Part shown: positions 51,662 through 61,488 of the stretch, piece after piece
Position numbering within the stretch: position 1 is the stretch's first letter
Layout: every line of letters starts with the position of its first letter
Source of the DNA: Alishewanella tabrizica
Lineage (GTDB): Bacteria > Pseudomonadota > Gammaproteobacteria > Enterobacterales > Alteromonadaceae
NCBI RefSeq assembly: GCF_014652375.1
Contig: NZ_BMYR01000002.1
Coordinates: 352,164-416,163, forward strand
DNA: 64,000 nt
Direction of reading: 5' to 3'
Program-made: the position numbers and the translations under genes
The notes under the pieces: generated by a model
What the model was told of the DNA's origin: nothing
Database searches by the model: none
Seen by the model: only the letters and a program-made list of their open reading frames with translations

Positions 51662-52600
51662 ATGGCTCGTCGCTTGCCACCACTGAATGCGCTTAAAGCG
51701 TTTGAAACTGCTGCTAGGCATCTTAGTTTTACTAAGGCTGCCGAAGAAATGTATGTTACACAAGCCGCGATCAGCCATCAAATTAAAGCCCTAGAAGATC
51801 ATTTAGGGTTAAAGCTGTTTATGCGAAAAAATCGTGCTTTGTTGCTTACTGAAGAAGGGCAGAGTTATTTTCTGGATATTAAAGAGATTTTTTTGCAACT
51901 GCATGAGGCGACTGAAAAGCTGCTGGCGCGGGGAGCTAAAGGATCATTAACCGTAAGTTTGCAGCCAAGTTTTGCCATTCAATGGCTGGTGCCGCGTTTA
52001 AACCAATTTAGTGAGCAACATCCGGATATTGATGTACGTATCAAAGCGGTAGACTTAGATGAAGGTTCCTTGACCGACGATGTAGATGTCGCAATATACT
52101 ATGGACGCGGCAGCTGGCGTAATTTGCATGCGGATAAACTACACACGGAATACTTACTACCAGTATGTTCGCCGCTGTTGTTATCGAGTAGTAAGCCATT
52201 ACAAGAACCCACCGATTTACGTTTTCATAATTTATTGCATGATGGCTCAAGGCGGGCATGGAAAGCATGGTTTACCTCGCAAGGCTTTAAAAGTTTCAAT
52301 GTGAATCAAGGGCCTATATTTAGCCATTCTTCCATGGTGTTGCAAGCCGCGATCCATGGTCAAGGTGTTGCGTTAGCCCATAATGTGTTAGCTAGACCTG
52401 ATATTACGTCAGGTCGTTTAATTGTGCCGTTTAATCATGTGTTAATTAGTAAAGACTCGTATTATCTGGTGTGTAGAGAAAGCCAAACAGAACTGGGTAA
52501 GATCACGGCTTTTCGGCAATGGATGCTAGAGATGGTATTAGCTGAGCAAGCTGATTTTGCTGAACAACAGTTTACCAATGCTGTTGCCTTAGATGACTAA
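51662..52600 (+). CDS. gcvA: LysR-family regulator GcvA
   Basis: A 312-residue LysR regulator matching GcvA, activator and repressor of the glycine cleavage genes. The opening MARRLPPLNALKAFETAARHLSF and the helix-turn-helix SFTKAAEEMYVTQAAISHQIK are characteristic, and the following LEDHLGLKLFMRKNRALLLTEEGQ helps to separate it from other LysR members. The order gcvA - DUF423 - rlmM is the same as in E. coli, which supports the name. I saw no GcvB-type small RNA upstream. Confidence 0.9.
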   Translation: MARRLPPLNALKAFETAARHLSFTKAAEEMYVTQAAISHQIKALEDHLGLKLFMRKNRALLLTEEGQSYFLDIKEIFLQLHEATEKLLARGAKGSLTVSLQPSFAIQWLVPRLNQFSEQHPDIDVRIKAVDLDEGSLTDDVDVAIYYGRGSWRNLHADKLHTEYLLPVCSPLLLSSSKPLQEPTDLRFHNLLHDGSRRAWKAWFTSQGFKSFNVNQGPIFSHSSMVLQAAIHGQGVALAHNVLARPDITSGRLIVPFNHVLISKDSYYLVCRESQTELGKITAFRQWMLEMVLAEQADFAEQQFTNAVALDD

Positions 52601-53219
52601 CATGAAAGCACAACTGTTGTTGATGCATGGCGCAGGCGCATCGACGCAAAGCCCTTTTATGCAACAATTAACGTTGGCGTTAACAGAGCATAACATTCAG
52701 GTTAGCTTGTTTGATTTTGCCTATATGCAACAGCGCGAAATTTCGGGTAGCAAGCGTCCTGCACCCAAAGCGGCATTGCTAGTGCCCGAGCTTAGTTCGG
52801 TGTTGTCAACCCTACCAGGAGACTTGCCATTGTTTATCGGTGGTAAATCGATGGGGGGACGTATTGCGTCGTTGTGGGCGGCACTTGAACCCGATATTCA
52901 AATGCAATCGGCTCGGCGGGTGCAGGGGGTATTCGCTTACGGCTATCCTTTTCACCCGCCCAAAAAAACGCAGTGGCGAATTGCGCATTTTTCGAATTTG
53001 TCCATGCCCTTGTGTATTATACAAGGTGAGCGCGATCCTTTTGGTCATCGGCTTGAGGTTGAAGCTCACCTTTGGCCAAAGGTAACGTTGCAGTGGTTAA
53101 CCACTGCCGATCATGACTTTAAACCGCTTCAGCGTAGCGGTGTTAATCAAGCACAACTCATAGCGCAAGCGGCTTTGATAACAAGTGAATCTATAGATGC
53201 AATTATTTCGAAAACTTAG
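52593..53219 (+). CDS. Alpha/beta-hydrolase of the Tex30/KANL3-like family
   Basis: A 208-residue alpha/beta hydrolase. The opening LLLMHGAGAS holds the oxyanion region, the nucleophile elbow is GKSMG (Ser86), and HDFKPLQRSG near the C-terminus carries the catalytic His. It is a short, lid-less protein typical of the Tex30/KANL3 group. Function is unknown in bacteria. It overlaps gcvA by 8 bases and the DUF423 gene by 23, so it is in their operon; it is extra compared with the E. coli order. The Met at position 4 is another possible start. Confidence 0.82.
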   Translation: MTNMKAQLLLMHGAGASTQSPFMQQLTLALTEHNIQVSLFDFAYMQQREISGSKRPAPKAALLVPELSSVLSTLPGDLPLFIGGKSMGGRIASLWAALEPDIQMQSARRVQGVFAYGYPFHPPKKTQWRIAHFSNLSMPLCIIQGERDPFGHRLEVEAHLWPKVTLQWLTTADHDFKPLQRSGVNQAQLIAQAALITSESIDAIISKT

Positions 53220-53562
53220 CGGTGTCATAGCCGCGCTTTACGGTGCGATTGTTGTTGGCTTAGCTGCTGCGTTTATGCATGTGTGGCAAACAAATTTAGA
53301 TGCTGAAGCAAGTGCGCGGATGCTTGCTGCTTTGGGTTTACTTGCATTTCATTGTATCGCGCTGCTGACATTACCGAACGTGGGGCGTTTATTTATTGCT
53401 ACAGCATTATTGTGGCATCTAGGCATTTGGCTGTTTTGTTATACCTTACTCGCGGGAGCGCTTCAGTTACCGTTTTATTTCTCTGCTTTAGCTCCCTATG
53501 GGGGCCAAAGTTTTATTTTAGGTTGGCTGGTGTTGGCAATAGCTCTCTGGCGCAGGAATTAA
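53197..53562 (+). CDS. DUF423 (YgdD-like) membrane protein
   Basis: A 121-residue inner-membrane protein with four hydrophobic segments, of the DUF423/YgdD family. Signature parts are GAIVVGLAAAFMHVW near the N-terminus and GGQSFILGWLVLAIALW at the C-terminus. Function is unknown. Lies between the hydrolase (23-base overlap) and rlmM (1-base gap), as in enterobacteria. Confidence 0.9.
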   Translation: MQLFRKLSGVIAALYGAIVVGLAAAFMHVWQTNLDAEASARMLAALGLLAFHCIALLTLPNVGRLFIATALLWHLGIWLFCYTLLAGALQLPFYFSALAPYGGQSFILGWLVLAIALWRRN

Positions 53563-53563
53563 T

Positions 53564-54646
53564 ATGAAACAATTACTACTTTATTGTCGCGCCGGTTTTG
53601 AAAAAGAGTGTGCTGCGGAAATTCAGCATAAAGCCTCTTTGCATAATGTGTTTGGTTACTGCAAGTTAAGTGCTGATAGCGCCTACGTTATTTTTGAAGC
53701 TTACGATGCCGATAGCTTAGCGCAGTTTTATCGTGACTATCCATTTGAACAGTTTATCTTTATCCGCCAGTGGAGCCTGTTACTTGCCGACCTGCTTGAG
53801 TTGCCGCCGGCAGATCGGATAGCACCAGTAATTGCCGCTGCGCTTAGCGCTGAACTCAGTAGTTGTGGTGAAATAAGAGTAGAGTATCCGGAAACGAATG
53901 ACGGGAAAACCTTATCCACTCTGGCACGCAAACTTACAGTGCCGCTGCGCCAGGCATTACGACAGGCTGGGGTGTTATTGCCAAAAGAGCAAAAACGGGC
54001 ACCGGTGTTACATTTGTTTTTATTAACGGGTCAGCAGGGTTACGTCGGCTTGTCGTATCCGGAGAACAATAGTCCGCTCGAAAACGGCATTATGCGGCTG
54101 AAGTTTCCTAACGAAGCACCAAGTCGCAGTACCTTAAAACTTGAAGAAGCTTTTATACAGTTTATTCCTAAAGATGAGTGGGATAAACGCTTGTCTGGTG
54201 GCATGAATGCGGTAGATCTTGGCGCTAGCCCAGGTGGCTGGACTTATCAGCTGGTAAAACGCAGTATGATGGTCACTGCTATTGATAACGGTCCTATGGC
54301 TGAGTCATTAATGGAAACCGGTCAGGTGCGCCATTTAATGGTGGATGGCTTTAAGTATGAGCCACAGAAAAAGAATAACCATTGGCTGGTTTGCGACATG
54401 ATAGAGCAACCACAACGGGTGGCTGAGCGAGTTGCTGATTGGCTTATAAATGGCTGGTGTCAGGAAACTATTTTTAATCTTAAATTACCAATGAAAAAGC
54501 GCTTTGAAACGGTAACAGATATTTTGCAGCAACTTGAACAGCGGCTGGTTGATTCCGGTATCAAATACCAGCTTCAGGCAAAACATTTATACCATGACAG
54601 GGAAGAAGTTACGGTACACATACAAAATCTGGTACAACGTTTCTAA
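53564..54646 (+). CDS. rlmM: 23S rRNA 2'-O-ribose C2498 methyltransferase
   Basis: A 360-residue enzyme that methylates the ribose of C2498 in 23S rRNA. It has the N-terminal THUMP-like part and the RrmJ-type catalytic domain: VDLGASPGGWTYQLVKR (SAM loop), DGFKYEP (Asp), and NLKLPMKKR (catalytic Lys). Length fits. AGGA precedes the ATG. Confidence 0.96.
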   Translation: MKQLLLYCRAGFEKECAAEIQHKASLHNVFGYCKLSADSAYVIFEAYDADSLAQFYRDYPFEQFIFIRQWSLLLADLLELPPADRIAPVIAAALSAELSSCGEIRVEYPETNDGKTLSTLARKLTVPLRQALRQAGVLLPKEQKRAPVLHLFLLTGQQGYVGLSYPENNSPLENGIMRLKFPNEAPSRSTLKLEEAFIQFIPKDEWDKRLSGGMNAVDLGASPGGWTYQLVKRSMMVTAIDNGPMAESLMETGQVRHLMVDGFKYEPQKKNNHWLVCDMIEQPQRVAERVADWLINGWCQETIFNLKLPMKKRFETVTDILQQLEQRLVDSGIKYQLQAKHLYHDREEVTVHIQNLVQRF

Positions 54647-54742
54647 TCAGCTGATCAGTGTGGCTTCACAGCGAAACGCTGGGCCAGTTGTGCAGTAGAA
54701 CAAACAGTGCAGGAAAACTGGCCTTGGAAAAGTAGAATAGGG

Positions 54743-54768
54743 AAAAGCGCGCTGAATTAGTCAGCGCG
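54743..54768 (-). terminator. Terminator overlapping the end of the secreted endonuclease-family gene
   Basis: CGCGCTGA / TCAGCGCG hairpin, with the stop codon of the minus-strand gene in the loop, followed on that strand by CTTTT. Confidence 0.75.
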
Positions 54769-55941
54769 TAATTCTACAGTTACCCATACCAGACGATGAT
54801 CCGAACTGGCGTCTCGTGAACCAACAAGCGGGTAAAGAGGATCGGTTTTTACTGGCCAAAATACGCCGCTGTCTTTTAACACCAAGCCCGCTTTTGACGG
54901 CAATGCATAGTCAGCACGCATCCGCCAGACAGCCGTATGAAATGCCGCTTTCGGGTTATCCGGAGTGTGTTCTGCACCGCCTTGGCTAGCGGGTGGCATG
55001 CTGTTGTTAATTCGAGGATGGTTGTACAGCATGTTAATCCCACTATTTAAGGCATTGCCTTCGTTATCCGCTGAAGCGTTCTGATCGCCGAGCAGCACAA
55101 AGTGAGCGTTTTCTGCTAAGCCGCCTTTTTGGCCGTTATCATCGTAAATATAAGCTGCTTTGTGCGGCGTTAAGTAATCGGCCCAGAAACGGATTTCATC
55201 ATGGTTACGTTTGCCGTTACGATTCTCGGGGCCATCAAATACCGGAGGGGTAGGGTGGCTAGCTAAAATATGAACAGTCTGGCCGTTAATATTTACTGGA
55301 ATATCCCAATGAGATTTAGATGATAGCGGAAATTGTTGCCAAGCCTCTTTACTGTGCCAAGGACTACCATCTGCTTTGGTGGTGATAAGATGATTCGGCA
55401 TATCTTGCCACTTAAAGTGCTGAAATGTTCTAACGTTATCCACTGCTATGGGATAACGAGATAATAATACCATGCCATATTGACCAGGATAAAAACCATA
55501 ACCCCATGCATCCGCTCCCACCCCTGACGCCTCACCATCATTATCCAAATCAAAAGGACTGGGTTGGCCTGTATTCACAGTGTTGTAGTAATAGTATGGG
55601 TAATCAATAGCTTGCGATCCGGTTTGTGCTTTATTCAAATAATTTCTAATAAAAGCTTCAATACCCAGCTTAGGATCGTCAATATAATCAAATTCATTTA
55701 GCAGTAAAATGTCTGGCCTAACACGTTGGATAATGGCTGCGATATTTTTTACTTGAGGGTGTTGCCCTTCAGCCAAAATAGTGGGTAATACCTGATTATT
55801 ACCGCGTTCGCCGCGCGCGAGGTAATTTTCAGCTTCCATACTGACGTTAAATGTAGCTACGGTGATCTGTTTTGCCATGAGTGTTGGGATAAACATGCTA
55901 AGTAGTATGACAATAAGCGTACTGAGTAATCGTGCTGACAT
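54757..55941 (-). CDS. Secreted endonuclease/exonuclease/phosphatase-family protein
   Basis: A 394-residue exported protein with a signal peptide (MSARLLSTLIVILLSMFIPTLMA). The fold is the endonuclease/exonuclease/phosphatase (DNase I-like) type: ATFNVSMEAENY near the start (the Asn), LLLNEFDY (the Glu), an ILASHPTPPV segment, LLGDQNASADNEG (Asp and Asn) and SSDHRLVWV (Asp-His pair). All catalytic positions are occupied. Family members cut nucleic acids or phosphate esters; the substrate cannot be told. It acts in the periplasm or outside the cell. Divergent from the TonB receptor. Confidence 0.85.
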   Translation of the reverse strand: MSARLLSTLIVILLSMFIPTLMAKQITVATFNVSMEAENYLARGERGNNQVLPTILAEGQHPQVKNIAAIIQRVRPDILLLNEFDYIDDPKLGIEAFIRNYLNKAQTGSQAIDYPYYYYNTVNTGQPSPFDLDNDGEASGVGADAWGYGFYPGQYGMVLLSRYPIAVDNVRTFQHFKWQDMPNHLITTKADGSPWHSKEAWQQFPLSSKSHWDIPVNINGQTVHILASHPTPPVFDGPENRNGKRNHDEIRFWADYLTPHKAAYIYDDNGQKGGLAENAHFVLLGDQNASADNEGNALNSGINMLYNHPRINNSMPPASQGGAEHTPDNPKAAFHTAVWRMRADYALPSKAGLVLKDSGVFWPVKTDPLYPLVGSRDASSDHRLVWVTVELRAD

Positions 55942-56351
55942 AAAGTGTTTTAAACCGAATTAAAAGAGGTTTTCAGCATAACCATCACTAATAACAAAAT
56001 CTAGCTAACAACAGCAGAACCCATAAATAAGATCCTAAAGCAATATAGTGAGTGGGCTGTTAACGTTTAAGGCGTTTCGCAGCGAAATAAGTTAAAACTG
56101 TTCCTATTTTGCTGTGATTCGATATTTTTTAACCGATTTATGGTCAACTTATTCGCATCACAAATCAGTCATGTTACACTTGTATGACGGGTTGGCTTTG
56201 ACAATAAAAGAACTTAAAAGTTCCTGTGATTTGGTGTCTGTAACGAAAATGAAATATTTATCGTTTAGTCTCTGTACCAGATTGAAAGCAATCTCAGTAA
56301 ATAACTAAATCGGATTTAGCTTAGAACTCACAACTACCAGGTGAAAACGAT
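55942..56351. other. Divergent intergenic region upstream of the Oar-like receptor
   Basis: About 410 AT-rich bases. It holds a TTGACA (56198-56203) without a good -10 at the right distance. Close to it is a palindrome, GAACTT-AA-AAGTTC (56210-56223), that could be an operator for the receptor gene. No gene is seen. Confidence 0.4.
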
Positions 56352-59300
56352 ATGAAAATTAAACATTTAGCGATGGCTGTTACTCTCGCGTTAGGCGTAA
56401 GTAATATAGCGTTTGCAGATACTGCCTCTTCTATTCGCGGTAACGTTGTTACTGCACAAGGGCAAGCAGCAGCCAATGCCCGAGTTGAAATCTTACACTT
56501 ACCTTCAAATACTCGTTCTTCTGCTACCACTAATGAGTCTGGTGCTTTCGTAAGTAGTGGGTTACGGGTTGGTGGTCCTTACAGAATCTCTATTATCAGT
56601 GAGCAGGGCACTAGAGAATTTGATAATGTGTACCTATCGTTAGGTGAAACCTTTCGTTTAAATGCTGAGTTAGAAAGTAGTAGTATTGAGCGTATTGCTG
56701 TTACGGGTTCTTCTATCAGTTTTTTAAATGCGGGTAAGATGGGAACTTCAACCACTTACAATGCTGCCGACATTAATAGTATGCCTCTGTTTGAGCGTGA
56801 TTTAAAAGATGTTATAAAACAAGACCCGTTAGTTGTAGTGCTTGGTGATAATAATTCTTCAATGACAGTGGCTGGAGCAAATCCTAGATACAATAGTTTG
56901 ACTGTCGATGGTGTGCGTCAGGATGATGACTTTGGTTTAAACGATAACGGTTATCCAACACAACGCTCACCAATTCCAATGTCAGCATTGGATCAAATTA
57001 CTGTAAGCACAGCACCTTTTACTGTTAAATCGGGTGGTTTTACCGGTGCAGGTATTAATGCTGTAACTAAATCCGGCACAAATGAATTGTCTGGGTCTTT
57101 TTTCTATGAGTATATGGACGATTCATTATCTGGAAAATCTGGTGCTCCTGGTCGTGATAAAGTTGGTTTAAATGATTTTGAACGTACCGTTTGGGGCGTT
57201 AGTCTTGGCGGTGCCATTATCCAAGATAAACTATTTTTCTTTGCCGCCTATGAGGACTTTACCGAGCCATACAATACTCTACGTGGTCCTCAAGGTTCAA
57301 ATGCCGCTAACTCGGCAAGCGTAACACAGGCTGATATTGATACAGTAGTCCGTTTAGCAAGAGATTTATACGGTGTTGATGCAGGTCAGTGGGATATTAA
57401 CGATGATTTAGAAGACAAAAAGTTACTTGCCAAGTTAGATTGGAATATTAACGACAGTCATCGTTTTTCGTTTACTTATCAAAACACTAAGAGCAACGCT
57501 ATAAGTGCTGGCGCTGGCTCTAATGCTCGGCAAATTTCGTTAGACACTAACTTTTATAAAAATCAGCAAGACTTAGTGGCTTATGCAGGCCATTTATATT
57601 CTGATTGGTCCGACTCTTTCAGTACAGAAATCAAAGTTTCATGGAAAGATGTAGAAGTTGGTCAAGACCCTTTGCGTGGTAACACTTATGGTCAGGTACA
57701 GGTAGATATGCCATCTGGTCGAGTTGTGTTTGGTCCTGACACGTTCCGGCACGCCAATGAACTTACCAACGATTTGTTTCAATTTAGATTGGCTGGTGAA
57801 TATTTATTAAATGACCATACAATTAGTTTTGGTTGGGAACACGAGAAGCTTGATGTATACAATCTGTTTGTCCCAAACAGTAAAGGTACCTGGCAATTTC
57901 ATAATACCATCTCAAATGGTGTTATAACTGTTAATGGTTTTGACCGTTTTCAGCAAAAAGCTTCAACGGGTTTTAGTTATCAAAATGCCTTTACATTAAA
58001 TCCTCAGGACGCAGCTGCTGCTTTCAAATTGGGTACTGATGCACTATTTTTGCAGGACAGCTGGGATTTGTTTGACTATGATTTAAGACTGGATTTTGGT
58101 TTGCGTTATGAGCGTTATAGTTCTGATAGTGTTCCTCGTTTGAATACGAATTTTCAACAGCGTTACGGTATAGTTAATACTGAAAACATGGACGGTAAAG
58201 ATTTGCTGATGCCTCGTTTTGGCTTTAATTGGAGTGGTTTGGACAATACTGTTATTCGTGGTGGCTTAGGACGTTTTGGCGGTGGACGTCCTAATGTTTG
58301 GATTGCAAATAGTTTCTCAAATGATGGAGTTATTTTAGTTCAAGCACCGGGCAGTGCTACCGCGAATCAAGTAAATGTTGATTTTGCTAATGTTCCTGAC
58401 TCGGTAAAACAATCATTAAATCCGGGTGATGGTAATGTTAACGCCGTAGACCCAAATTTTAAGTTGCCATCAGAATGGAAATATAACTTAGCAGTAGATT
58501 ACCTATTAGAATCTGGATATGGTAATTGGGATTTGACAGCTGAATATATTCATTCAAATAAAGATCGCGATGTTATATGGAAAGACTTACACCGTGAAAA
58601 TTTCCAGATAGTAAAAGGACCTGATGGTCGAAATATCTATACTGGCGTTTTAGCATCTGGTGTACCAAATCGCAACGATATCCTATTTGTAAACGGTGAT
58701 GGCGGTCGTAGTAATATCTATGCGTTAGGTGCTGCAACTAAATTTGATAACTTATCTTTACGTTTTGGTTATGCACATCAGAATGTTAAAGATTTATCTT
58801 CAGGTACCTCTGCTCAGGCCGCATCTAATTTTTCACGTTATGCTGCCATAGATCGGAATACATCAACAGTTGGTACCGCTGGCTTCGAAATTAAACATCG
58901 TTTCAACTTCACAATGATTTACAGTCAAGAATTTTTCGCTGGATACGATTCTACTTTCACTCTTTACGGTGAACGCAGATCAGGTCGTCCATACAGCTGG
59001 ACTGTTGGTCCAGGTAGTGCGTTTGGTGATAACAATAGTAATGGTGGTAGTGATGATCGTAATGGTTATTTACCATATATTCCAACAGGCCCCAATGATA
59101 CAAACGTACGTTATAATGGTAGTTTTGGTTGGGATAATTTTGTGGCTGCAGGTCTTGATAAGTATGCTGGCCAAATTATGCCTAGAAATACCGAATCAGG
59201 CCGTTATACCAACAGCTTAGATTTTAAATTTGAACAACAAGTACCAGGTTTTATGGAAGGACATAAAGGTTCTGTCTACCTTGAAATTAAAAACTTGCTG

Positions 59301-59498
59301 AATCTACTCGATAGTAGCGCGGGTAGAGCATGGGAAACTGAATTTCCTAGTTACCAGCGTATAGCAAACGTTTCATATGATGCAGCTAATAATCAGTACG
59401 TTTATTCTGCACCCACAGCAAGAACTACTGAGCCCCAAGCTTTTAGGAACATAGAATCAGCTTGGCGTATAAAAATTGGTGTAAGTTACAAGTTCTAA
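56352..59498 (+). CDS. Oar-like TonB-dependent receptor with carboxypeptidase-regulatory-like domain
   Basis: A 1048-residue outer-membrane protein. It starts with a signal peptide (MKIKHLAMAVTLALGVSNIAFA), followed by a carboxypeptidase-regulatory-like beta-sandwich (about 27-105; SSIRGNVVTAQGQAAANARVEI), a TonB plug (about 115-240; GANPRYNSLTVDGVRQDDDFG) and a large barrel that ends in RIKIGVSYKF. This is the Oar group, whose members bind peptides, proteins or other large ligands. Codon use is biased towards GGT, GTT, CGT and AAC, as in strongly expressed genes. It ends at a strong terminator. The neighbouring udk-nupC genes hint at nucleoside or nucleic acid uptake, but this is only context. 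Confidence 0.9.
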   Translation: MKIKHLAMAVTLALGVSNIAFADTASSIRGNVVTAQGQAAANARVEILHLPSNTRSSATTNESGAFVSSGLRVGGPYRISIISEQGTREFDNVYLSLGETFRLNAELESSSIERIAVTGSSISFLNAGKMGTSTTYNAADINSMPLFERDLKDVIKQDPLVVVLGDNNSSMTVAGANPRYNSLTVDGVRQDDDFGLNDNGYPTQRSPIPMSALDQITVSTAPFTVKSGGFTGAGINAVTKSGTNELSGSFFYEYMDDSLSGKSGAPGRDKVGLNDFERTVWGVSLGGAIIQDKLFFFAAYEDFTEPYNTLRGPQGSNAANSASVTQADIDTVVRLARDLYGVDAGQWDINDDLEDKKLLAKLDWNINDSHRFSFTYQNTKSNAISAGAGSNARQISLDTNFYKNQQDLVAYAGHLYSDWSDSFSTEIKVSWKDVEVGQDPLRGNTYGQVQVDMPSGRVVFGPDTFRHANELTNDLFQFRLAGEYLLNDHTISFGWEHEKLDVYNLFVPNSKGTWQFHNTISNGVITVNGFDRFQQKASTGFSYQNAFTLNPQDAAAAFKLGTDALFLQDSWDLFDYDLRLDFGLRYERYSSDSVPRLNTNFQQRYGIVNTENMDGKDLLMPRFGFNWSGLDNTVIRGGLGRFGGGRPNVWIANSFSNDGVILVQAPGSATANQVNVDFANVPDSVKQSLNPGDGNVNAVDPNFKLPSEWKYNLAVDYLLESGYGNWDLTAEYIHSNKDRDVIWKDLHRENFQIVKGPDGRNIYTGVLASGVPNRNDILFVNGDGGRSNIYALGAATKFDNLSLRFGYAHQNVKDLSSGTSAQAASNFSRYAAIDRNTSTVGTAGFEIKHRFNFTMIYSQEFFAGYDSTFTLYGERRSGRPYSWTVGPGSAFGDNNSNGGSDDRNGYLPYIPTGPNDTNVRYNGSFGWDNFVAAGLDKYAGQIMPRNTESGRYTNSLDFKFEQQVPGFMEGHKGSVYLEIKNLLNLLDSSAGRAWETEFPSYQRIANVSYDAANNQYVYSAPTARTTEPQAFRNIESAWRIKIGVSYKF

Positions 59499-59514
59499 TT
59501 TACATCTGCAAATC

Positions 59515-59545
59515 AAATGCCCACATAATGTGGGCATTTTTTATT
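59515..59545 (+). terminator. Rho-independent terminator after the Oar-like receptor
   Basis: AAATGCCCACA / TGTGGGCATTT perfect 11-bp stem, three-base loop, then a T run. Confidence 0.93.
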
Positions 59546-59612
59546 TTTTTATTCCTAATCGTCACGATATTAGCGATAATCGCCCACTATTTAAAATTTA
59601 GTAGGCTTTTTT

Positions 59613-60245
59613 ATGGGTAAAAATACCATTATCGCTATCGCGGGTGCGTCAGCCTCGGGTAAAAGTTTATTTGCATCAACAGTTTATCAAGAGCTGGTGG
59701 CGGAGCTTGGCGGCGAGCGTATTGCTATTTTGTCAGAAGATGCCTATTACCGTGATCAAAGTCATTTGTCTTTTGAACAACGTATCCTTACGAATTATGA
59801 TCATCCTTCTGCGTTTGAGCACGAATTATTAGTTGAACATTTAAAGATATTGCGTGCTGGCCAAAATATCGCCATGCCGCAGTACAGTTATAAGTTACAT
59901 ACCCGCTTAGAAGAAACCATTAAAGTACAGTCGGCGAAAGTGATCTTAGTAGAGGGTATTTTACTCTTGACTGATGAAAAGCTTCGTAACGAGTTTGATA
60001 TCACGGTGTTTATGGATACACCTCTTGATATCTGTTTATTACGCCGAATTAAAAGGGATCTAGAAGATCGTGGCCGAAGTTTAGCCTCGGTTACGGAGCA
60101 ATACGAAAGTACGGTACGTCCGGCATTTTTTGAATTTATAGCGCCCTCCAAACAATATGCCGATTTAGTGGTTACCCGTGGCGGTAAAAATCAAATCGCA
60201 ATCGATATTATAAAAGCAAAAATTCGCCAGCTCTTGGCAGAATAA
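59613..60245 (+). CDS. udk: Uridine/cytidine kinase
   Basis: A 210-residue nucleoside kinase that phosphorylates uridine and cytidine in pyrimidine salvage. P-loop AGASASGKS near the N-terminus, [42 protein letters not shown] and [13 protein letters not shown] are the family motifs. Full length. It is 18 bases upstream of the nucleoside transporter gene, so uptake and phosphorylation are linked. Confidence 0.97.
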   Translation: MGKNTIIAIAGASASGKSLFASTVYQELVAELGGERIAILSEDAYYRDQSHLSFEQRILTNYDHPSAFEHELLVEHLKILRAGQNIAMPQYSYKLHTRLEETIKVQSAKVILVEGILLLTDEKLRNEFDITVFMDTPLDICLLRRIKRDLEDRGRSLASVTEQYESTVRPAFFEFIAPSKQYADLVVTRGGKNQIAIDIIKAKIRQLLAE

Positions 60246-60263
60246 TAACCTGGGAAGACACCT

Positions 60264-61472
60264 ATGATGGGATTAGTGGGCATCGTTGCCCTGTTATTAG
60301 TCGCTTATGCAGCGTCAGCAAATCGAAGCCGGATAAATTGGCGAACGGTAGGTGGCGCCTTTGCCATCCAAATCGCTATTGGTGCATTCGTCCTTTATGT
60401 TCCTTTTGGACAAGATGTTTTGTATAACGTCTCGCAAGTGGTGGCGAGTGTAATAAGTTATGCCAATGCGGGTATTTTGTTCTTATTTGGCGATCTTGGG
60501 AATTTCTCTCAAGGCTTTATTTTTGCCATACATGTTTTAACGATCATTATTTTCTTTTCTTCTTTAATCGCCGTTTTATATCACGTTGGACTCATGACAT
60601 GGGTTATTCGTTTAATCGGTGGTGGGCTACAGAAATTATTGGGGACAAGTCGTCCTGAGTCGATGTCAGCCGCTGCAAATATCTTTGTTGGGCAAACTGA
60701 AGCTCCATTAATTGTTAGGCCTTTTATTCCGACTATGACGCGTTCCGAACTTTTTGCCGTAATGGTGGGAGGATTGGCTTCTGTTGCTGGTTCCGTCTTA
60801 GCCGGATATGCCGGTTTAGGGGTTGAGTTAAAGTACTTGATTGCGGCCAGCTTTATGGCTGCACCAGGTGGTTTCTTAATGGCAAAGATGATCTTGCCTG
60901 AGACCGAAACGCCTAAAAACGAATTAACTGAAATTGGTGGAGAAAAACCACATACAAACTTAATTGATGCTGCTGCTGCTGGTGCATCAAGCGGTATGCA
61001 ACTGGCACTAAACGTTGGTGCGATGCTACTTGCCTTTGTTGGATTAATTGCCTTGGTTAACGGTATCGTGGGTGGTATCGGCGGCTGGTTTGGTAAAGAC
61101 GATTTAACGTTACAACTCATCTTTGGTTATGTGTTTCAGCCTTTAGCTTTTATTCTGGGTGTATCTTGGGATGAAGCCCGTGCAGCGGGGAGCTTTATTG
61201 GTCAGAAGTTGGTTATTAATGAATTTGTCGCATACCTCGACTTTGTGGAAGTACGAGATCAGTTAAGTGCACACACGCAGGTAATTGTTACTATTGCCTT
61301 ATGTGGATTTGCTAACTTTTCTTCTATTGCCATTTTATTAGGTGGTTTGGGCGGTATGGCTCCAAGTCGCCGCGCTGATATTGCTGAGTTAGGGTTAAAA
61401 GCCTTACTTGCTGCAACATTAGCGAACTTAATGAGCGCTGCGATAGCAGGGTTCTTTTTTTACTTAGGCTAA
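60264..61472 (+). CDS. Concentrative nucleoside transporter (NupC/CNT family)
   Basis: A 402-residue inner-membrane permease that couples nucleoside uptake to H+ or Na+. Signature parts: [14 protein letters not shown] in the middle, [17 protein letters not shown], and [18 protein letters not shown] near the C-terminus. About ten membrane segments. The start could be either of two adjacent ATG codons. It lies directly downstream of udk in an apparent nucleoside salvage operon. Confidence 0.95.
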   Translation: MMGLVGIVALLLVAYAASANRSRINWRTVGGAFAIQIAIGAFVLYVPFGQDVLYNVSQVVASVISYANAGILFLFGDLGNFSQGFIFAIHVLTIIIFFSSLIAVLYHVGLMTWVIRLIGGGLQKLLGTSRPESMSAAANIFVGQTEAPLIVRPFIPTMTRSELFAVMVGGLASVAGSVLAGYAGLGVELKYLIAASFMAAPGGFLMAKMILPETETPKNELTEIGGEKPHTNLIDAAAAGASSGMQLALNVGAMLLAFVGLIALVNGIVGGIGGWFGKDDLTLQLIFGYVFQPLAFILGVSWDEARAAGSFIGQKLVINEFVAYLDFVEVRDQLSAHTQVIVTIALCGFANFSSIAILLGGLGGMAPSRRADIAELGLKALLAATLANLMSAAIAGFFFYLG

Positions 61473-61488
61473 AAAACAGGTCTTTTAT

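Noticed and set aside
58969..59220. An 83-codon frame inside the Oar-like receptor gene
   Set aside because: It lies wholly in another frame of a long conserved coding region.
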